From contig JBAOKB010000020.1 of NCBI GenBank assembly GCA_037044905.1, positions 62,001-126,000 on the forward strand: DNA of 64,000 nt, given 5' to 3'. Made by a program: the position numbers and the translations under genes. A model generated the notes under the pieces. It did no database searches. It had not been told where the DNA came from and saw nothing but the letters and a program-made list of their open reading frames with translations. This document shows positions 19,687-32,395 of this stretch, one piece after another. Positions within the stretch are counted from its first letter, which is position 1. Each line of letters opens with the position of its first letter. The DNA is from Hortaea werneckii. Its lineage: Eukaryota; Ascomycota; Dothideomycetes; Mycosphaerellales; Teratosphaeriaceae.

Positions 19687-20705
19687 ATGTCTTTTAGCCA
19701 TATCAATCCTCCTCGCAAAGGCGCTCAAGGCCCGTTCGCCACTGCCATGACACCCGGGTCAGATGGCGAGACGTATATGGTCGATGGCTTGACGCTGCTC
19801 CCAGCAGTGGAATCGACTACGTCTGAAATCTCGTCCTCAGATTCTGAGCACACCGGTTCTGGGGGCCCGAGGGTAGGAATGCCAACTATCGACAAGCTCA
19901 GGTGCGCGACCGCTATGTACGGCACCAAGAGCAACTTCGACCAGACTGAGGCCGATCGCAAGATGGCAACACTCCTCTACGTCTATCCAAGTCTCGCGGA
20001 ATCGTTCGCCAACTACACACTGCTTGACCACGCCAATGCATTCGGGGCTGCACAAATCTGCTACCCTGCAGAAATGTCCATCTTTGTCGCCAAGTAAGTC
20101 TCCCAGTACTGCAAGCAATGCTTTCGGGGCGTCGCTAATCATCCTCAGCCTTCCTAATCGCGACTATGGCGACCTCGCGCTTCTCAACAGTGTGCTTGCG
20201 GAGTTCTCGCAGTATGGCAAGTGCTTCGGCGTAGTTCGTCGTAATGTCAACCCCAAGACCGGCATGGTCAGGCCTTATGTGATCCTACAGTACACTGTAA
20301 ATTGTTCCAAATCTTGCTCCTACTCAAGAAGCTCTAGCGCTGACCGAAGATCAGAGACTCGACCATGCACGTATGGCTTGTCAACAAATCTTCCGTCAAT
20401 ATTGGCATGGTACCTTCATCGGCGGCCGCAAACTCCGCATCTTCCAGGCCCAGGCACCTCGGTCGATCTTCGTCACCCGCAAGGACTCTGTCATGCTATC
20501 GACATAGGATGTCGGCAGTAACATGGCTCGTCTCGGCCAGATCACCTCGGTCCGTCGTGTCGGCTACGTCGAAGCCGAGAGCCGTTTCAAAATCCAGAAA
20601 GACGGCGTGATGGTGAAGTTCTGCATGCATGGCCATTACAGGATGGCAAAGGAGATGCTCGGCGCCGCTCAGGGTGAGTGGGAGTTTCATTATGGCCTGG
20701 ACTGA
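19687..20705 (+). pseudogene. RRM RNA-binding protein gene, apparently broken
   Basis: Exon 1 (19687-20093) and exon 2 (from 20149) join through a good 55-base intron with GCTAATC branch site, forming SIFVANLPNRDYGDLALLN and then QYGKCFGVVRR and the RNP1-like VRPYVILQYT. The frame then drifts. The expected continuation (TEDQRLDHARMACQQIF, then WHGTFIGGRKLRIFQAQAPR) lies one base out of phase, so a frameshift is inferred between about 20299 and 20320. That second frame meets an in-frame TAG at 20505-20507. After it, it reads on into a second RRM-like segment (GVMVKFCMHGHYRMAKEML) ending at 20705. I found no canonical intron that removes either defect. Read literally, the unspliced frame would stop at 20519-20521. 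Alternatives are sequencing error or an unusual splice. Confidence 0.6.
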
Positions 20706-20972
20706 GCGCTTGCAGTCATCGCGGAAATACTCCATTGCCATCTGAAGTCGTAAGCAATCTGTGTTGAGTCCGGCAGCTTATGTTTAGCTTCTGATGCTAC
20801 CGAGACTGCTCACATAGATGAGCTTGATTTATATAGCTGTGCCTGAATTATTCGCGGAACGATAACTTTGCTGTTTCTTACTACTTCACAAATTTCTCCC
20901 AATCCAAGTCGCCAGCGTAACTGCCATCGATGAGTGGCATCTGCGACCTAGATGCTATGCTGGTTCCGACAA

Positions 20973-21728
20973 TTACTCAAGAATCTCCATCTCTCTCTCC
21001 CAACTGCTCCTTTTCTGCTGATACAGCTGCCACGCCTTCTCGGCAATGTTCACCGGGTTCAAGTTCTTCGCGTCCGGTGACACCACGCCACCGACACTCA
21101 AGAGAGCGATGTGCACATCCGAGCCGAACTTTGCGTGCAAAGACAAGACGAGGGCTCTCTGCGCCGACTTGACCATAGACAACGAGACCAGGTCAGGAAT
21201 TGGCTCCTTGTACAACGACGTCGTGCTTGTGACGAAAAACGACGGCAGATTGTCTTGCGGGGCCTGCCTGAGCAATGGCATCGCCCACTGGGCTGTAGCG
21301 TAACAGGCGAGGTTTGTGATCTGCATCGGATCTCAGCCACACAAGCTTATGTACGCACAGGATGGAAAAGAAAGGGACCTTACTCTGAAATCCTTTTCAA
21401 TATCTTCAACACTCTCATCCAAAGGCGGCTTCCCCGCCACCCTCGCCGCATTAAAAAGCACACACTCCAAGCTGCCGAACCGTTCGATTTCCTTCAACGT
21501 CGCACTCAGAGCGGCGAGGTCACTAATATCACACACCCATTTCTTGACTTGGCAGCTGTAACCGCGTTCCTGCACGGCGTCGAGAACCCGATCCCAGTCC
21601 TTCTCCAGTCGTTCCGGGTTGCGGGAGACCAGGGCGATGTGCGTGAAGCCGCGCACGGCAAAGGTGCAGGCTACCTGGACGCCGATGCCGGGTCCGGAGC
21701 CTAGGACGACGAGAGTTTTGCCGGGCAT
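20973..21728 (-). CDS. Short-chain dehydrogenase/reductase-like protein without the catalytic Tyr
   Basis: Rossmann-fold SDR of 230 residues. Minus-strand exons are 21728-21384 and 21320-20973; the 63-base intron (GTAAGG..CAG) joins DIEKDFR to ITNLACYATAQ in frame. The nucleotide-binding loop is GSGPGIG near residue 10. VCDISDL marks the adenine-contacting Asp, and VLFNAARV takes the place of the usual NAG motif. The catalytic Ser region is SFFVTSTTSLY. At the YxxxK site the sequence is SLSMVKSAQRA: the Lys is present, but the position four before it is Leu. The protein may therefore be a non-catalytic or altered oxidoreductase. Substrate is unknown. Confidence 0.86.
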
Positions 21729-22130
21729 GATGTGGCCTCCGAAGTGCGATTGTGTTGCGTGAGTGCTCTAAAAGCAATTAGAAGTCATATAGCAAAAGCA
21801 GGCTGGGAGGTTCCGCGCGGAGATGGTTTGAAGGCTCCGCTTTTCAAGCTTCATTTTGTCCATCATAGACTCAATCTTGAGTGCAAGACAAGTGCATTAC
21901 ACGGATTATCTGAAGCACCACCTGTGCAAAACTCGTTCTGGAATAGCTGCTGTACAGCTCTACCGGACCCGATTGGAATTGCACAGTCCTCAAAAGTTGC
22001 AAGCTTGACTTTCTAGAAGTAGCTGCTATCTCCTTTATCTGTACGAGACATCGAATAACACGATCAGAAACGAGGTGAGCTCGTCGAGCGCATTAGTAGT
22101 CGACAAAGAAGCTCATAAGCTCTAATATGA
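21729..22130. other. Intergenic, 402 bases
   Basis: Upstream of the SDR-like gene and downstream of the GH12 gene, both on the minus strand. No feature recognised. Confidence 0.5.
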
Positions 22131-23013
22131 CTACGCAAGATTGATCTGCAACCCCAACTTATTCTGGAAGTCCACCGTCCCATAGAAAGGTTCCATGCCC
22201 GCATTACCAACATTCACATATGTGCTAGAAGAAAAGAGACCCTGATCAACCAAAGCAAGAAGCCAGTCCTTGATATCACCAGCGAACCAGCCCCAGTACT
22301 GGTCATCCTCATCTACAACCAGGCTAGTAACCGTAATCCCTGTATCTTCGTTGACGCCCTGGTACATGTCCCAGGATTTCCCGTAAAGCTGAATAGTAGC
22401 CTTGACGCCGTCGGCATAGCCAATAGGCAGCTGACCGCCTTCGTAGCGGAGCCAAAGCATAAGCTCCTGTGCAGAGCTCGAAGTGCTATCGCCTTTCGTA
22501 TCCGAGGTCATAAAGTCGAAGCAGACGTTACCTTGGGACATGTTAGCTTCTCACCAACTTGCTCATGGCTACAGCACACGAACCTTTGTACGCCGTCTGA
22601 TTAGTCCTGACCCAGTGGTATGTGGCTGGAATTGAATCGATGGCGGATAGTTTCGTCTCCAGATTCTGGGTCAAGCCGACGAAAGAATAGCCCTTGGGCA
22701 CATTGCTAGTGCTGTCGACTTCGGTGATGTCCCAAGTGCTGTTCCAAGCGCACTTAGTTTCTCCGTCGTAGTCGCCGGTGACTAGCTCCTTAAAGCCCGT
22801 GCAGACACTGCCCTCTGTCTGCTGGTAGTTGTACATCATGTTGTAGACGATCCAAGGAGTACCGTCTAGGATGACAGAGCCGTCTGGGGTTCCGCAGAGG
22901 TTCTGCGCGGCGGCAGATGTAGTGTAGCTGGTGGCACGCCTTGACAAGCTTGAGAAAGTCGGCATTGCATTAGATGTCGCCGCCAGGGCGATGAAGACAG
23001 CAAAGAGATGCAT
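22131..23013 (-). CDS. Secreted glycoside hydrolase family 12 (endoglucanase/xyloglucanase type)
   Basis: Predicted extracellular hydrolase of beta-1,4-glucan or xyloglucan in plant cell walls. Minus-strand exons are 23013-22584 and 22531-22131, joined across a 52-base intron (GTTCGT..AAG) to give 276 residues. A signal peptide, MHLFAVFIALAATSNA, is followed by a Ser/Thr-rich linker. GH12 features: WIVYNMMYN near the N-terminal strands, then the nucleophile Glu in QELMLWLRYEGGQLPIG, and the general acid/base Glu in GMEPFYG near the C-terminus. Both catalytic residues are present, so the enzyme looks active. There is no cellulose-binding module. Exact substrate cannot be read from the sequence. 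Confidence 0.94.
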
Positions 23014-24000
23014 TTGGAATGTGGAATTGAAACGATTGGCTAGCGTGAGCTGGTGCAAAAGAAGAAGAGAGTGACTACGTGCAACGAGACGATGATCGTG
23101 TGAAAAACCGAAGAGAAGCAAGACCCACTGCTACAGGCTCTGGTTCTCTTGCCAAAAGTGGATGTGAGTTTGCATGTAGCCGTACTGCTCAATCGTCGTC
23201 CAAGCGGAGTTTCAATCTGGCTGCATGATCAATGTGAAACCAGCCCCTGCAACGATCATACACATTTCCTTTAGGGCTGAGCTGGCCTGCAGTGAAGACA
23301 CAAAGCTAGACTCTGATGACGCGTTAGACACCGCCATAGTTGTGAAGAAGCTTCCGAAGGAAAGGAGATGTGATGGAGTAAAAGGACATGCACACGGCTA
23401 CTCGTACTTCACATGTTCAGCCCTTCGCGGTGGCCACAATTTCCAGCGGTACTCCATTGACTGAGGGTTCGAAGCGAAGTTTGCCATAGGGCGGAAGAAC
23501 TAGCTGTCATTCAAAGCAAGTCTTATACATACGAAATCTGATCGACGGTGGTCGTGCCGCCAACATTGTGGCCATTGATGGCTCAGAGCCTCGGTTTGAA
23601 ATCCTTTGCAGAGCTGACCTAGCGAATAATTGTGGCGTGGCTCGACAAGTGATGTTCAAATGGCTGCATCGCTTCTAGATTCGGCGATCAAATGAAGCAT
23701 TGCTTTCCATACTCATGATATCTAAATGCCACTTGAGAGTCTCGACATGTGTGTGTTGAAATAGGTAGCGGCTTCGGACCGAAGGTTGAATTTCGCCCTG
23801 CTCCCGCTCCCGACAAGCCAAACCCCTGCACACCTCCACCTTCTTCCCCACCTTGCGAACTCCGACATGTGAACGTTGCGAAGACGAGCATACGCCATAA
23901 CGGAGAATTGAAAGGATGCATTCTCTTACATTATATCTTCTGGCTTCTGTACATCCTTTCCAGCCCCCTTGAAGAAACATTACCTATTGTCGTCTTTGCC
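23014..24000. other. Intergenic, 987 bases, divergent
   Basis: Separates the GH12 gene (-) from the leucine-rich unknown (+) and holds both promoters. No open frame here looks coding, and no repeat is evident. Confidence 0.55.
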
Positions 24001-25352
24001 ATGGCCACCACAAACCCCGCCAACCTCCCCGGAACGCCCGTCGATCCCGCCCAAGCTCAAGGCGCACAGATACCGTTGCAGTCGTTCAGGATCCCGGACT
24101 TCCCTAATGAGGCCCGCGGTCTCAAAGCCTTGACTCTGACCTGTGACATCAAAGTCGACGAATACCAGTCCCTCCTCTCGCAGAACTACACCGTCCCCGC
24201 GCTCCCCACCGGCATCGAGAGCTTAACACTTGAGTTGTTCAGCTTGGGCTATCCGCCAGGCTTCCTGACCGAGCTCGCGAAGAAGCTACCGAACCTCAAG
24301 AGTGTGGTAGTCTACTCGCAGCTCTTCGCTGGAATCACGAACGAGAGCCAGAAAGATGCCGTCGAGTTCTTCAAGCGGCTGCCAATGCTACGGGCGCTAC
24401 ACTTCCTCGACGTCTTCGCCAAGCCCGGCTTCTTCAAGGATGCAGCGCCCTGGTTGAAGTACAACACATCAGAGACGCCCGGCGAGGCGCGGAGGGGCTT
24501 GATGTTCGTGGAAGTCAACTACACCTTCAGACACGAGGACGAGGACTTCATGGGCAAGATCCAGGCGACCGAGCTACCTCTGCTGATCGGGCCTGGCCTC
24601 ATAAGCGTCTCATTCAACGTCTCCCCGCCGGAAAAGGCAGAGGATGACGAGCAAGATCCAAGCACGCTGCAGGAAGCGGGGTCAAAGGAAGGCGTCATGG
24701 CATTCAACAAGACCCTCTCCGCCGATCTCGAGGATGCTTTGACTGGTGAAGACACTTATCCGAGAGGACTCAGAGCGCTTAATTCCACACTGTACACAAT
24801 GACGCTGGAGCAGCTTGCCAAGACACTCAAGACGCAGAAGAATCTCTTGGTTCTCAATGCAACGCTGGAAGTAGGACCAGGCGAGGCGACTAAGAAGCAA
24901 TTGATGAAAGCCTTGGAGTCTTGTAAGAGCGTGGAGCAGGTCGAGATCGTCGCCAATCCATCTTTGGAGTTCTTCATGGCGGTATGTCATCCCAAACAAC
25001 CTTACCTTTTCACAAGGTTTCGCCTTTGTCTGGATAGCACTTCCTATTACATTGACCCAAGTTGGATGCCTTTCCTTCTTCCTCCCTTGCACTACAACTA
25101 TCCACATCAAGAAACATGCTAACGCCATCTCATCAGGTACAAAACCCTCGCTCCGGCGTCCTGGCCCAGACATTCCCCATCGAAGCCGACATGCAGGCTC
25201 TAACGAAGGATTCCTGCCCGAAACTGTCATCCTTCAAAGTCAGCATTCTGCGCACGACGACCTTCGGCGGAGTCGAATGGGAGAAGAAGGAAGGCAAATG
25301 GGTCGGAGGTGTGAAAGAAAGGAAAGGCTCTGTTACGGCAGAGACGTCGTAG
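24001..25352 (+). CDS. Leucine-rich protein of unknown function
   Basis: Exons 24001-24981 and 25137-25352 give 398 residues; the 155-base intron has GTATGT, a GCTAAC branch site and CAG. The start MATTNPANLPGTPVDP follows a pyrimidine-rich leader. The body has a loose leucine-rich pattern with regularly spaced hydrophobics (LKALTLTCDIKV, IESLTLELFSLG, LPNLKSVVVYS, LPMLRALHFLDVF), similar to degenerate LRR or F-box-associated proteins, but I see no F-box. Several NxT/S sites occur (NYT, NATLEV), yet there is no signal peptide. The last exon (FKVSILRTTTFGGVEWEKKE) also looks strand-like. Function unknown. Confidence 0.72.
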
Positions 25353-26228
25353 TAGTGTAAAGGTTGGCTTTTGGAAGAGATAGCGATAGTACCGACCATT
25401 GCACAGATGGACAAGTCCTCCTTTCTTTCTTTTCTTTTTTCTTTTTTTCCTTTTTCCTTTAGTGATTGTTTTCCTCTTTTCATCACGCAATTTCCTCTTC
25501 ATTTCTTCTTTCGGATTCTCTACACATTACACAATGCGAACGTCGACTCACCTCGCAACCTCCACCCTCAATGATCTTATCTGATTAATCTTGTTGAAAG
25601 CTTGTGAGATTTGGGTCAGGATGGGCGATGCTCCACGAGCCTAATAGGCTTGCCGAGAAGATCCCTGGCCATCTCTCACCAAACAGCAATGTGATATACC
25701 GAGACCGAAAGCGCGGGCCCAGATTTGCTTACGTCAGCGCCAAGGCGTGCTTTGGTACAACAACCGACAACATCAACCAAAATAAGGACATCACCAAACA
25801 CGAACAACTTGCACAACGACGGTTGGAACCCCGCCCGAGATTCACCGGTCGCCTGTATCATCAAGCCGAGCCCTATGTGTCTTTCCCCAGACAACTTTTG
25901 CCGCAACATCTTCGGCCTGTGCAATCGCGGGCATGAGTCGTTCCCGAGAACCCTGAAGCTCACGGGGAGAGCGGACGCCACGGCGACCGAAACTCTGCGC
26001 ACCAGAGAGAGAGAAAGGCAATGCATCTGAGTCAGTTCTAGGTATGGAAGCCGAAAACACCTTCTTTCGACTACAGGAGAGATATCGCGGAGGAGGGGGG
26101 ACAAGATAGACTGATAGAATGTATTCCCCGTGCGACCTGCGACTTGCGACGTGATGTTATCGATGGGAAGCGCCCAATGGGTACTTTGGTGCACACTGGA
26201 GAAGAATTAAAAAAAAAAAAAAAATTCG
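25353..26228. other. Convergent intergenic, 876 bases, with T-rich and A-rich tracts
   Basis: Shared 3' region of the leucine-rich gene (+) and the rhodopsin-domain gene (-). A T-rich pyrimidine tract runs at about 25417-25460, and an A-run of about 16 lies at 26209-26224, only a few bases beyond the minus-strand stop. Both are T-rich on the sense strand of the gene they follow. Open frames here are short and unsupported. Confidence 0.6.
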
Positions 26229-27614
26229 CTATCTAGGTGCCCACCCTTCAGCAGAAGAGCCAGCACTTTGCGCGTCCGCCGACTGCTGCTGCTGCGGTGA
26301 CCGACTATTAACCTCGCTAATCTGCCACGTGACATCCTTCTGGACCAGGATGCCCTTTGTGCTCTCGCTACTCCCTATGGAACTCGCATCATGGCTATGA
26401 TGCTGGGGATGTGTCGCATTGGCTTTGTTCCTGACGCGATCGGGTCGGAACATCTCCTCGTTCATCTGCTGGCTGGCTCGTTGTTTTTGCTTCCGGAAAC
26501 CTCCCGGTGAGCTGGCTCCGTGTGAGCCAGAGGAGTGCATGGATGCCATGACGAAGGAGCCCTTGGTGTCCTTCTCATCGCGTTTCGAGGAGCCAAGTTG
26601 CGAGCCCCCTATTACAGTGCTGCCTCCCATCGCGCCGTAGTTGGTCACGAATCCCGCAAGGAAAGGTCGTAGACACGGCAAAGTGGCAGCCATGAGACTG
26701 TAGAAAATTGCGAGTTGCGTGAGGACGCCAGCGACAGCGCCGGTGAGTGTTGGGTTGGAGGATCCGAGCTCCTCATTGATGTATTCTAAACGGACGATAG
26801 AAACGGGAATGAGCCTATCTCCGGATTAGCTGGGGACAAGGTGACTCCGGGTCGACCTCAATACTTACGGAAACCTTAATGCGAAAGCAAGGACAACCTT
26901 GCCCTTTCTAGCAAGTGGCATTTGCAGCTTCCACACAAGATGGACACTCATTCCGACCAAGAGAGCCTCGCTGATGACATCAAACGCAGTCACTGCCGCC
27001 CACTGTGCACTGAGAGAGGTACACTGAGCGTCGTATTGTAGCCAAGGCTGGCTAAGATCGCAACGCAAAGCCACCAAGAATATCGACATGATGCCAAAGA
27101 GAAGTGTGAGGGAGAGGCCAGCCCATGCGACCAGCGAATGGGCTCGATCTGGGGCAATGCGCCGATAAAGAAGGATGACAGAGCTCTTGGCTCCATAGAT
27201 GGTGAAGATATAGAAGAGATCGCTGGTGTAAAGAAGCTATGTCATGTTAGTCTCTGTCGCAAGGACTGTGCATTCGTCTTCCAACAGTGCTCTTACTTTC
27301 TGCAAATATACAAGTTTATCTGCGCTGATCAATTTCATCGATTGCCCAAAGCCGTCGTGCACCGCCTCAAAGACAAGGCCACACTGGATAAGTGCGAGGA
27401 ACGTCGCCCCTGCCAGTATCCAATCGTCTATTGCAAAAGGCGGCGACACCTTGCCTCTGATATAAGCGCGGATGGCGAGAGAGATGAGACCGACGACGAG
27501 GCCGAATGCATTGCAAATGATTACCCAGCTGCCATGGTGGTCGGCATCTGTTTTCGCAAATGGCTCGTGATATCCAGGCGGTAATCCAGTGGCAGAGGCG
27601 GTCGCTGCTGCCAT
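26229..27614 (-). CDS. Seven-helix fungal rhodopsin-domain membrane protein (Pth11-like)
   Basis: Integral membrane protein of 423 residues in the fungal rhodopsin-domain family, which includes Pth11-like surface sensors. Minus-strand exons are 27614-27297, 27236-26869 and 26814-26229, with introns of 60 and 54 bases. Seven hydrophobic segments fit, among them WVIICNAFGLVVGLISLAI, DDWILAGATFLALIQCGLVF, LVAWAGLSLTLLFGIMSIFL and LTGAVAGVLTQLAIFYSLM. The family-typical IDDW follows helix 1. The tail (about 150 residues) is cytoplasmic, Ser/Gln/His-rich and disordered, and carries a KQKQRASQQ patch. No CFEM domain is present. The ligand is unknown. It is the last gene before the RIP island. Confidence 0.87.
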
Positions 27615-28238
27615 TGCGATGGGTGGTTTTTTCTAATTGACGGAGAACCAGAGTTCTCTTCCAGCAGCTGTGACTCCAGTCTCAAACAATATTAGTATCG
27701 CACGGCATGCAGATTGTCGACCGGGTTAAAGCACTCCTGGACAGGGAGGGCAATGTTTCTGTTGAGAACCAAAAGTGACGCACATAGGGATGGTCTGTAC
27801 TTTCTATGAAGGGTTAATGGGCCGGGGTTTGCAATCTGCGCTGCTGAGGCAAAATGTGCCGGCATAGAGTGGTACAGTAACTGGCTGATGACAGGAGCAG
27901 ATCATTTTCTAGGGCTCGGATCCACCTGCGGAAGAGGCAAGCGTCAAGAATGAATGGCCGATTGAAACTGAACATTCTGGATTCATTCCTCCCGGCAGAC
28001 AGAGGGCTGCGCAAGCGTAGGCGAAGTGCGGTAAGTAGCAAGACGGGCTGAACTCTGAAAGATAGACTACAGGGAGAAGCTTGCGAAGGTAACCAGGTGG
28101 ATACTACGCTTACGGACGGAGCGCCTGTCAGATTTAAGGGTCTCTCGGATGCCATGGCGAACCTGGCACTTGCCGTCACTGTTACTACTGCCGGTGGTTG
28201 GAGCTGATTATTAGAGCGCATGCCTACATTAACGGAAT
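27615..28238. other. Gene-free flank left of the AT-rich island
   Basis: Normal base composition, with CpA and TpG common. It carries the promoter of the rhodopsin-domain gene. A 135-codon minus frame ending at 27814 is not convincing. Composition changes abruptly at about 28240. Confidence 0.55.
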
Positions 28239-28250
28239 CCGGGGGTCTTA
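28239..28250 (+). repeat. Left inverted end of the AT-rich element
   Basis: CCGGGGGTCTTA marks the switch from ordinary to RIP-type composition. It matches the inverse of the right end apart from one extra G. Confidence 0.5.
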
Positions 28251-28275
28251 TAGACAGTTAATAAATGTTACGAAG

Positions 28276-28512
28276 ACGTCCTTATACTATAGTCTTTTCT
28301 TAAGTGTTATAGTATAAAGATGTTCTTATAGAAAGCCTATTTTTTATAAAGAGGATGCTTATATTTATAGACTATCTATATCGAAAGAATAGACCTCTAT
28401 ATTTATTCGCTCTTTTTAAAAAACTACATATTGCTAAAAGAGGTCTTTTTAGTAGTACGTCTTTTATAAAAAGGACTATCTATAGATTATCTTTTAAAGC
28501 GTCTTTTTTTTC
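28276..28512. repeat. Left sub-terminal palindromic motifs
   Basis: Repeated degenerate GTCYTTWTA units: GACGTCCTTATAC at 28275, GATGTTCTTATAG at 28319, ACGTCTTTTATAAAAAGGAC at about 28457, and AAAGCGTCTTTTTTT at 28496. The right end has the same units. Confidence 0.5.
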
Positions 28513-31500
28513 TATCTATACTCTTTTCTATAGCTTCTAGGTTATATACTCTCTATTTAGGAGAGGGGGGGGCTAGGTTTACTACTAATTCTATAGTACT
28601 ATATACTAGTATAGTACTATATATATATATATAGTATACTTTAAGTTTATCGCTTTAATTACCTTTAGTACTATAATACCCTCTATTATACTTTCTACCT
28701 TAATATAATACTATAAACGCCTACTAATAGAAGATCTATCTATAGTTACTATAGTAACCCGCTACCTACTAGTTAGCTATTAGTATTATACTGTCCTTAA
28801 GAGCGTTTAATATTAGTTATATATACTATATTTTAAAGGAAAGTCGTGTCCTAAGCAATATTAAGTAATAGCTAACTAGCTTCTATTATAGCTAGTCCCT
28901 TTATTAATATAATACTATTATTAGTAGAATTATTAATAGGCATAATCTAGTACTTCTTTCTACCTATTATAGGTAAGCTATAGAAGGTCTATCTAGTACT
29001 ATTACTATTACTAAGGCATAAGATGTCGAGAAGGGTAATAGGATCTTAGAAAGTAATAGTAGTACTTATAGTAAGGAAGAAGTAGCGTAGTACTTTACCT
29101 AGAACTAACTTAATTATATAGATCTAGTCGATATAAATAAGCTAGGTATTATAGATATAGACAAAGTCGCTATAGTAAAAGATAATATAATACTTAAAAG
29201 TACTATTATATAGTTAGTTAAAGGTATATCTAATATAAAAATAGTAATATTAACTTATAGGTCTTCGAATAATATCTACTTCTACTATTTAATTATATAC
29301 TTACTAAATATACTTATATTTAGCTTGCTATACTCTCTCTTATAGGTTATAGTTAGACTAGACTTAAGCTCTAGATTTATAGGTTTATTACTAAAAGTTA
29401 GAAGACTAAAAGGCTTAATAACTTTAACTAATAATAACTATAAATGTACCTTCGGATCCTAGTATTATTCGTCCCTAATAATAGTACTATACTCTTTAGT
29501 AGCTATTATTTTATTTTCGCTAAGTAGAGAATACTATATTATATTATACTTAGAGTAAGATAATATATAGTTAAAGAGGCCTAGATATGTATTATCGATC
29601 TCCTTTACCTTTATAGTAATATCTAGCTTAGAATAATTATATATACTAAGAAGGATTATATAGGTAATAATCTTAAGGCTTATATACTATAATAGATTAC
29701 GCTCTAGGTTATAGTAGTTAGTATAGTAGATTATCTATTTAAATTAGTAGTATTAGTCTTCCCTAGAAAGAACATTATAGTTAGTTAGTAGGCTATACTC
29801 TTAGGCAATAAGCCTATAGTATAGGCTAGTATAAATGTTTAGACGCCTCGTATTAGCTATATACTACTAAGTATAGTATAAGGTAGTTATTAGTAGACTA
29901 AGGTCCTACTCTTTAGCTATTAGTATAATATTAGTAGACTCGGGACGACTACTACTAGTAGTTATACTTATATTATCTCTATTCTAAGATCTATAACTAT
30001 AGCTACCTATATAACTATAGCTATACCTATACTTACGCCTATAAGTACCTTTAGTAGTAATGTTTAGCTTAACTAATAGTTACCGCAAGGAGGCTATAGA
30101 GGCTATATAACTACTAGCTACTACAAGTAATAAGGTAGCTATAGCCTAATATAGTTATTAGAATACCTAGTAACCTAAGGCAACCTTAGTTAGTAGATTA
30201 GAGTAGTTCTTAGAATCTAGCTTTATCGCTATAAGCTTTATATTAGATACTACTATATAACTAAACATAAACATAACTAGATAGTAAGTAGTAGACTTAA
30301 TACCCTCGTTCTAGCGAGCTAATAAGTCCCTAGACTAGCCTATTTTAGCTTATATATATTTAAGGAATAAGGGCTAGATATACTTATCCTATAACTAGAT
30401 ATAAAGTAAAATAGAACTAATAATTAACTAGTAGCTATATTTTATAAGGATATAGCTACTAAGATACGTAACTAGTAATTATAGGCGGCTCTAATCTAGT
30501 AAAAAGACAAACGAGCGAAGTACTTTAGTATATTTATACTTTGCCTCTTTAGTAAGAATAGTACTAAATAAGAGGCTATAAACGAGCTTAATAATACTAC
30601 TAAATTTAGAATAGGTAGGGTTAGTAGAATAATTAAGTACTAGGTTAAGAGCTAGTAAGATACGTTAAATTATAGGTAGCTAAAGTAATATACTTTTACT
30701 CTTCTCCCTTACGAATCTTTTAAGAGTAGTATTACTAGAAGTACCTTTCGAGTTCTTAATATATTGCTAGAGACGGACTATCTTATAGTAGTAGTAACTA
30801 TTATTAATAATATCGAAGTATAGGTTACTAAACTCTTCCTTAGGGGTAATATAGAATTAATACCCGAAATTAGTACGCTAGCTTATAACTCTAGTATTCT
30901 CTATCTACTATAGTATGTTACTAATAAATATTAGAGTTATAGTATATACTATAGTTCTCTACTAGCTAGTAAGCTCTAGCTCTATACTAGTATTAAGTAC
31001 ATGTATTGCTAGTCTAATTGCTTCGATTATGTCTTTAGTATTACTGCTATAGAGACTAAGGGTTAGTAGTAGGATATTAGTATAGCAATTACGCTCCTTT
31101 ACTATAAACGTACTATTAATAAAATAGAATTCTATTAAGCTACAATATATATTATAATAGAGACTAAAGCTATTAATAAAGATAACTAATAGGAGTAAAA
31201 GAACTAGTATATCTCTAGTAAAGTAGTCGATTAAAGCTTAATAGCTAAAATAAAGGATCTCTAGCTCTCTATAGATAGAATAATACTACTATACTAGTCG
31301 GAATATACTATTGTAGTCGACTATATAGCGAATAAAGTATATGTCCTTAGGGTCTTAGAATACTAGAAGATTAGAAGGCTATATATTACTTTAGAAGCTA
31401 TAGTATATTATAACTATAAAGCCTAATAGAAGAATATTGTTTAGTAATACAAAATCTACTTTATTAACTATAAGAAAAAGCTCGTTAGTATAGACTACTA

Positions 31501-32395
31501 GTTATAATTCTATAGTATAGACGCTAATCTAGCTAAGACTATTTCTTATATAGATCTACTAGATCTTAATAATAATATTGTCTAAAGCGCTATTTCGCTA
31601 GTCTCGCCTAATAGTATATATATAGCCAAGATAAGGATAGCTATAAATATAATAGCAATTATAGTTGTCTATATACTTATTATAGCGAAAGTTTATAAAG
31701 TTAGATAGGAAGATAGAGCCGCTAGAGTTACTAATAAACTCTACCGCTAGAAAGGTTAGCTCTATTACCTTATATAAAGCCCTACTATAAGTCTTAGGGC
31801 TAGAAGTTATATTCTTTTAACCTCTTACTAGCGCTACTAGATAATAGGCGAACTAACTAGATGTTGTATAAATAGACAACTACTAGGTATTAGACTCCTA
31901 GAGTTCTATTAGAGTATTAATAAAGATACTAAAGCCTATATATATCTTGTTATAGACGTAGTCCGCTAATAAAAATGTCTAGATTAAGTCCTCTAGGTTA
32001 AAGAAATATAGATTTTCCTTTAGTTTAGCCTTATCCTTCTTACTAGCTAGTAGTGTCGGTAGCTTAGTCTAGATAAGTAGGATTACCTTATTATATAGCT
32101 TAATTAATAGGAGTTCGCCCTTTATATAAGCTTTAAGTATATCTAGAATATTTAGTAATAAAGAGATTAATATTATATTAAGCTAGCTAATAATAGTATA
32201 GAGGTTATAGTATTTAGCCCTTAAGATACTAGTATTTTAAGCCTAGAGCCCTAGTACTAGCTCTATATTACTTACTATAATATCCTTGCTATTATAGATA
32301 TAAGCTAGTACTACTAACTAATCTTCGATAAAGCCTAGTACCTTAATCTATAGAATCTCTTAGGTAGGTAGCAGGGCTATAGGTCTAGGCTAGAG

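Noticed and set aside
25604..26194. Open frames on both strands between the leucine-rich and rhodopsin-domain genes
   Set aside because: Mutually overlapping shadows without family features.
27814..28221. 135-codon minus frame next to the RIP island
   Set aside because: No recognisable motif; Ser/Leu/Arg-rich random composition.
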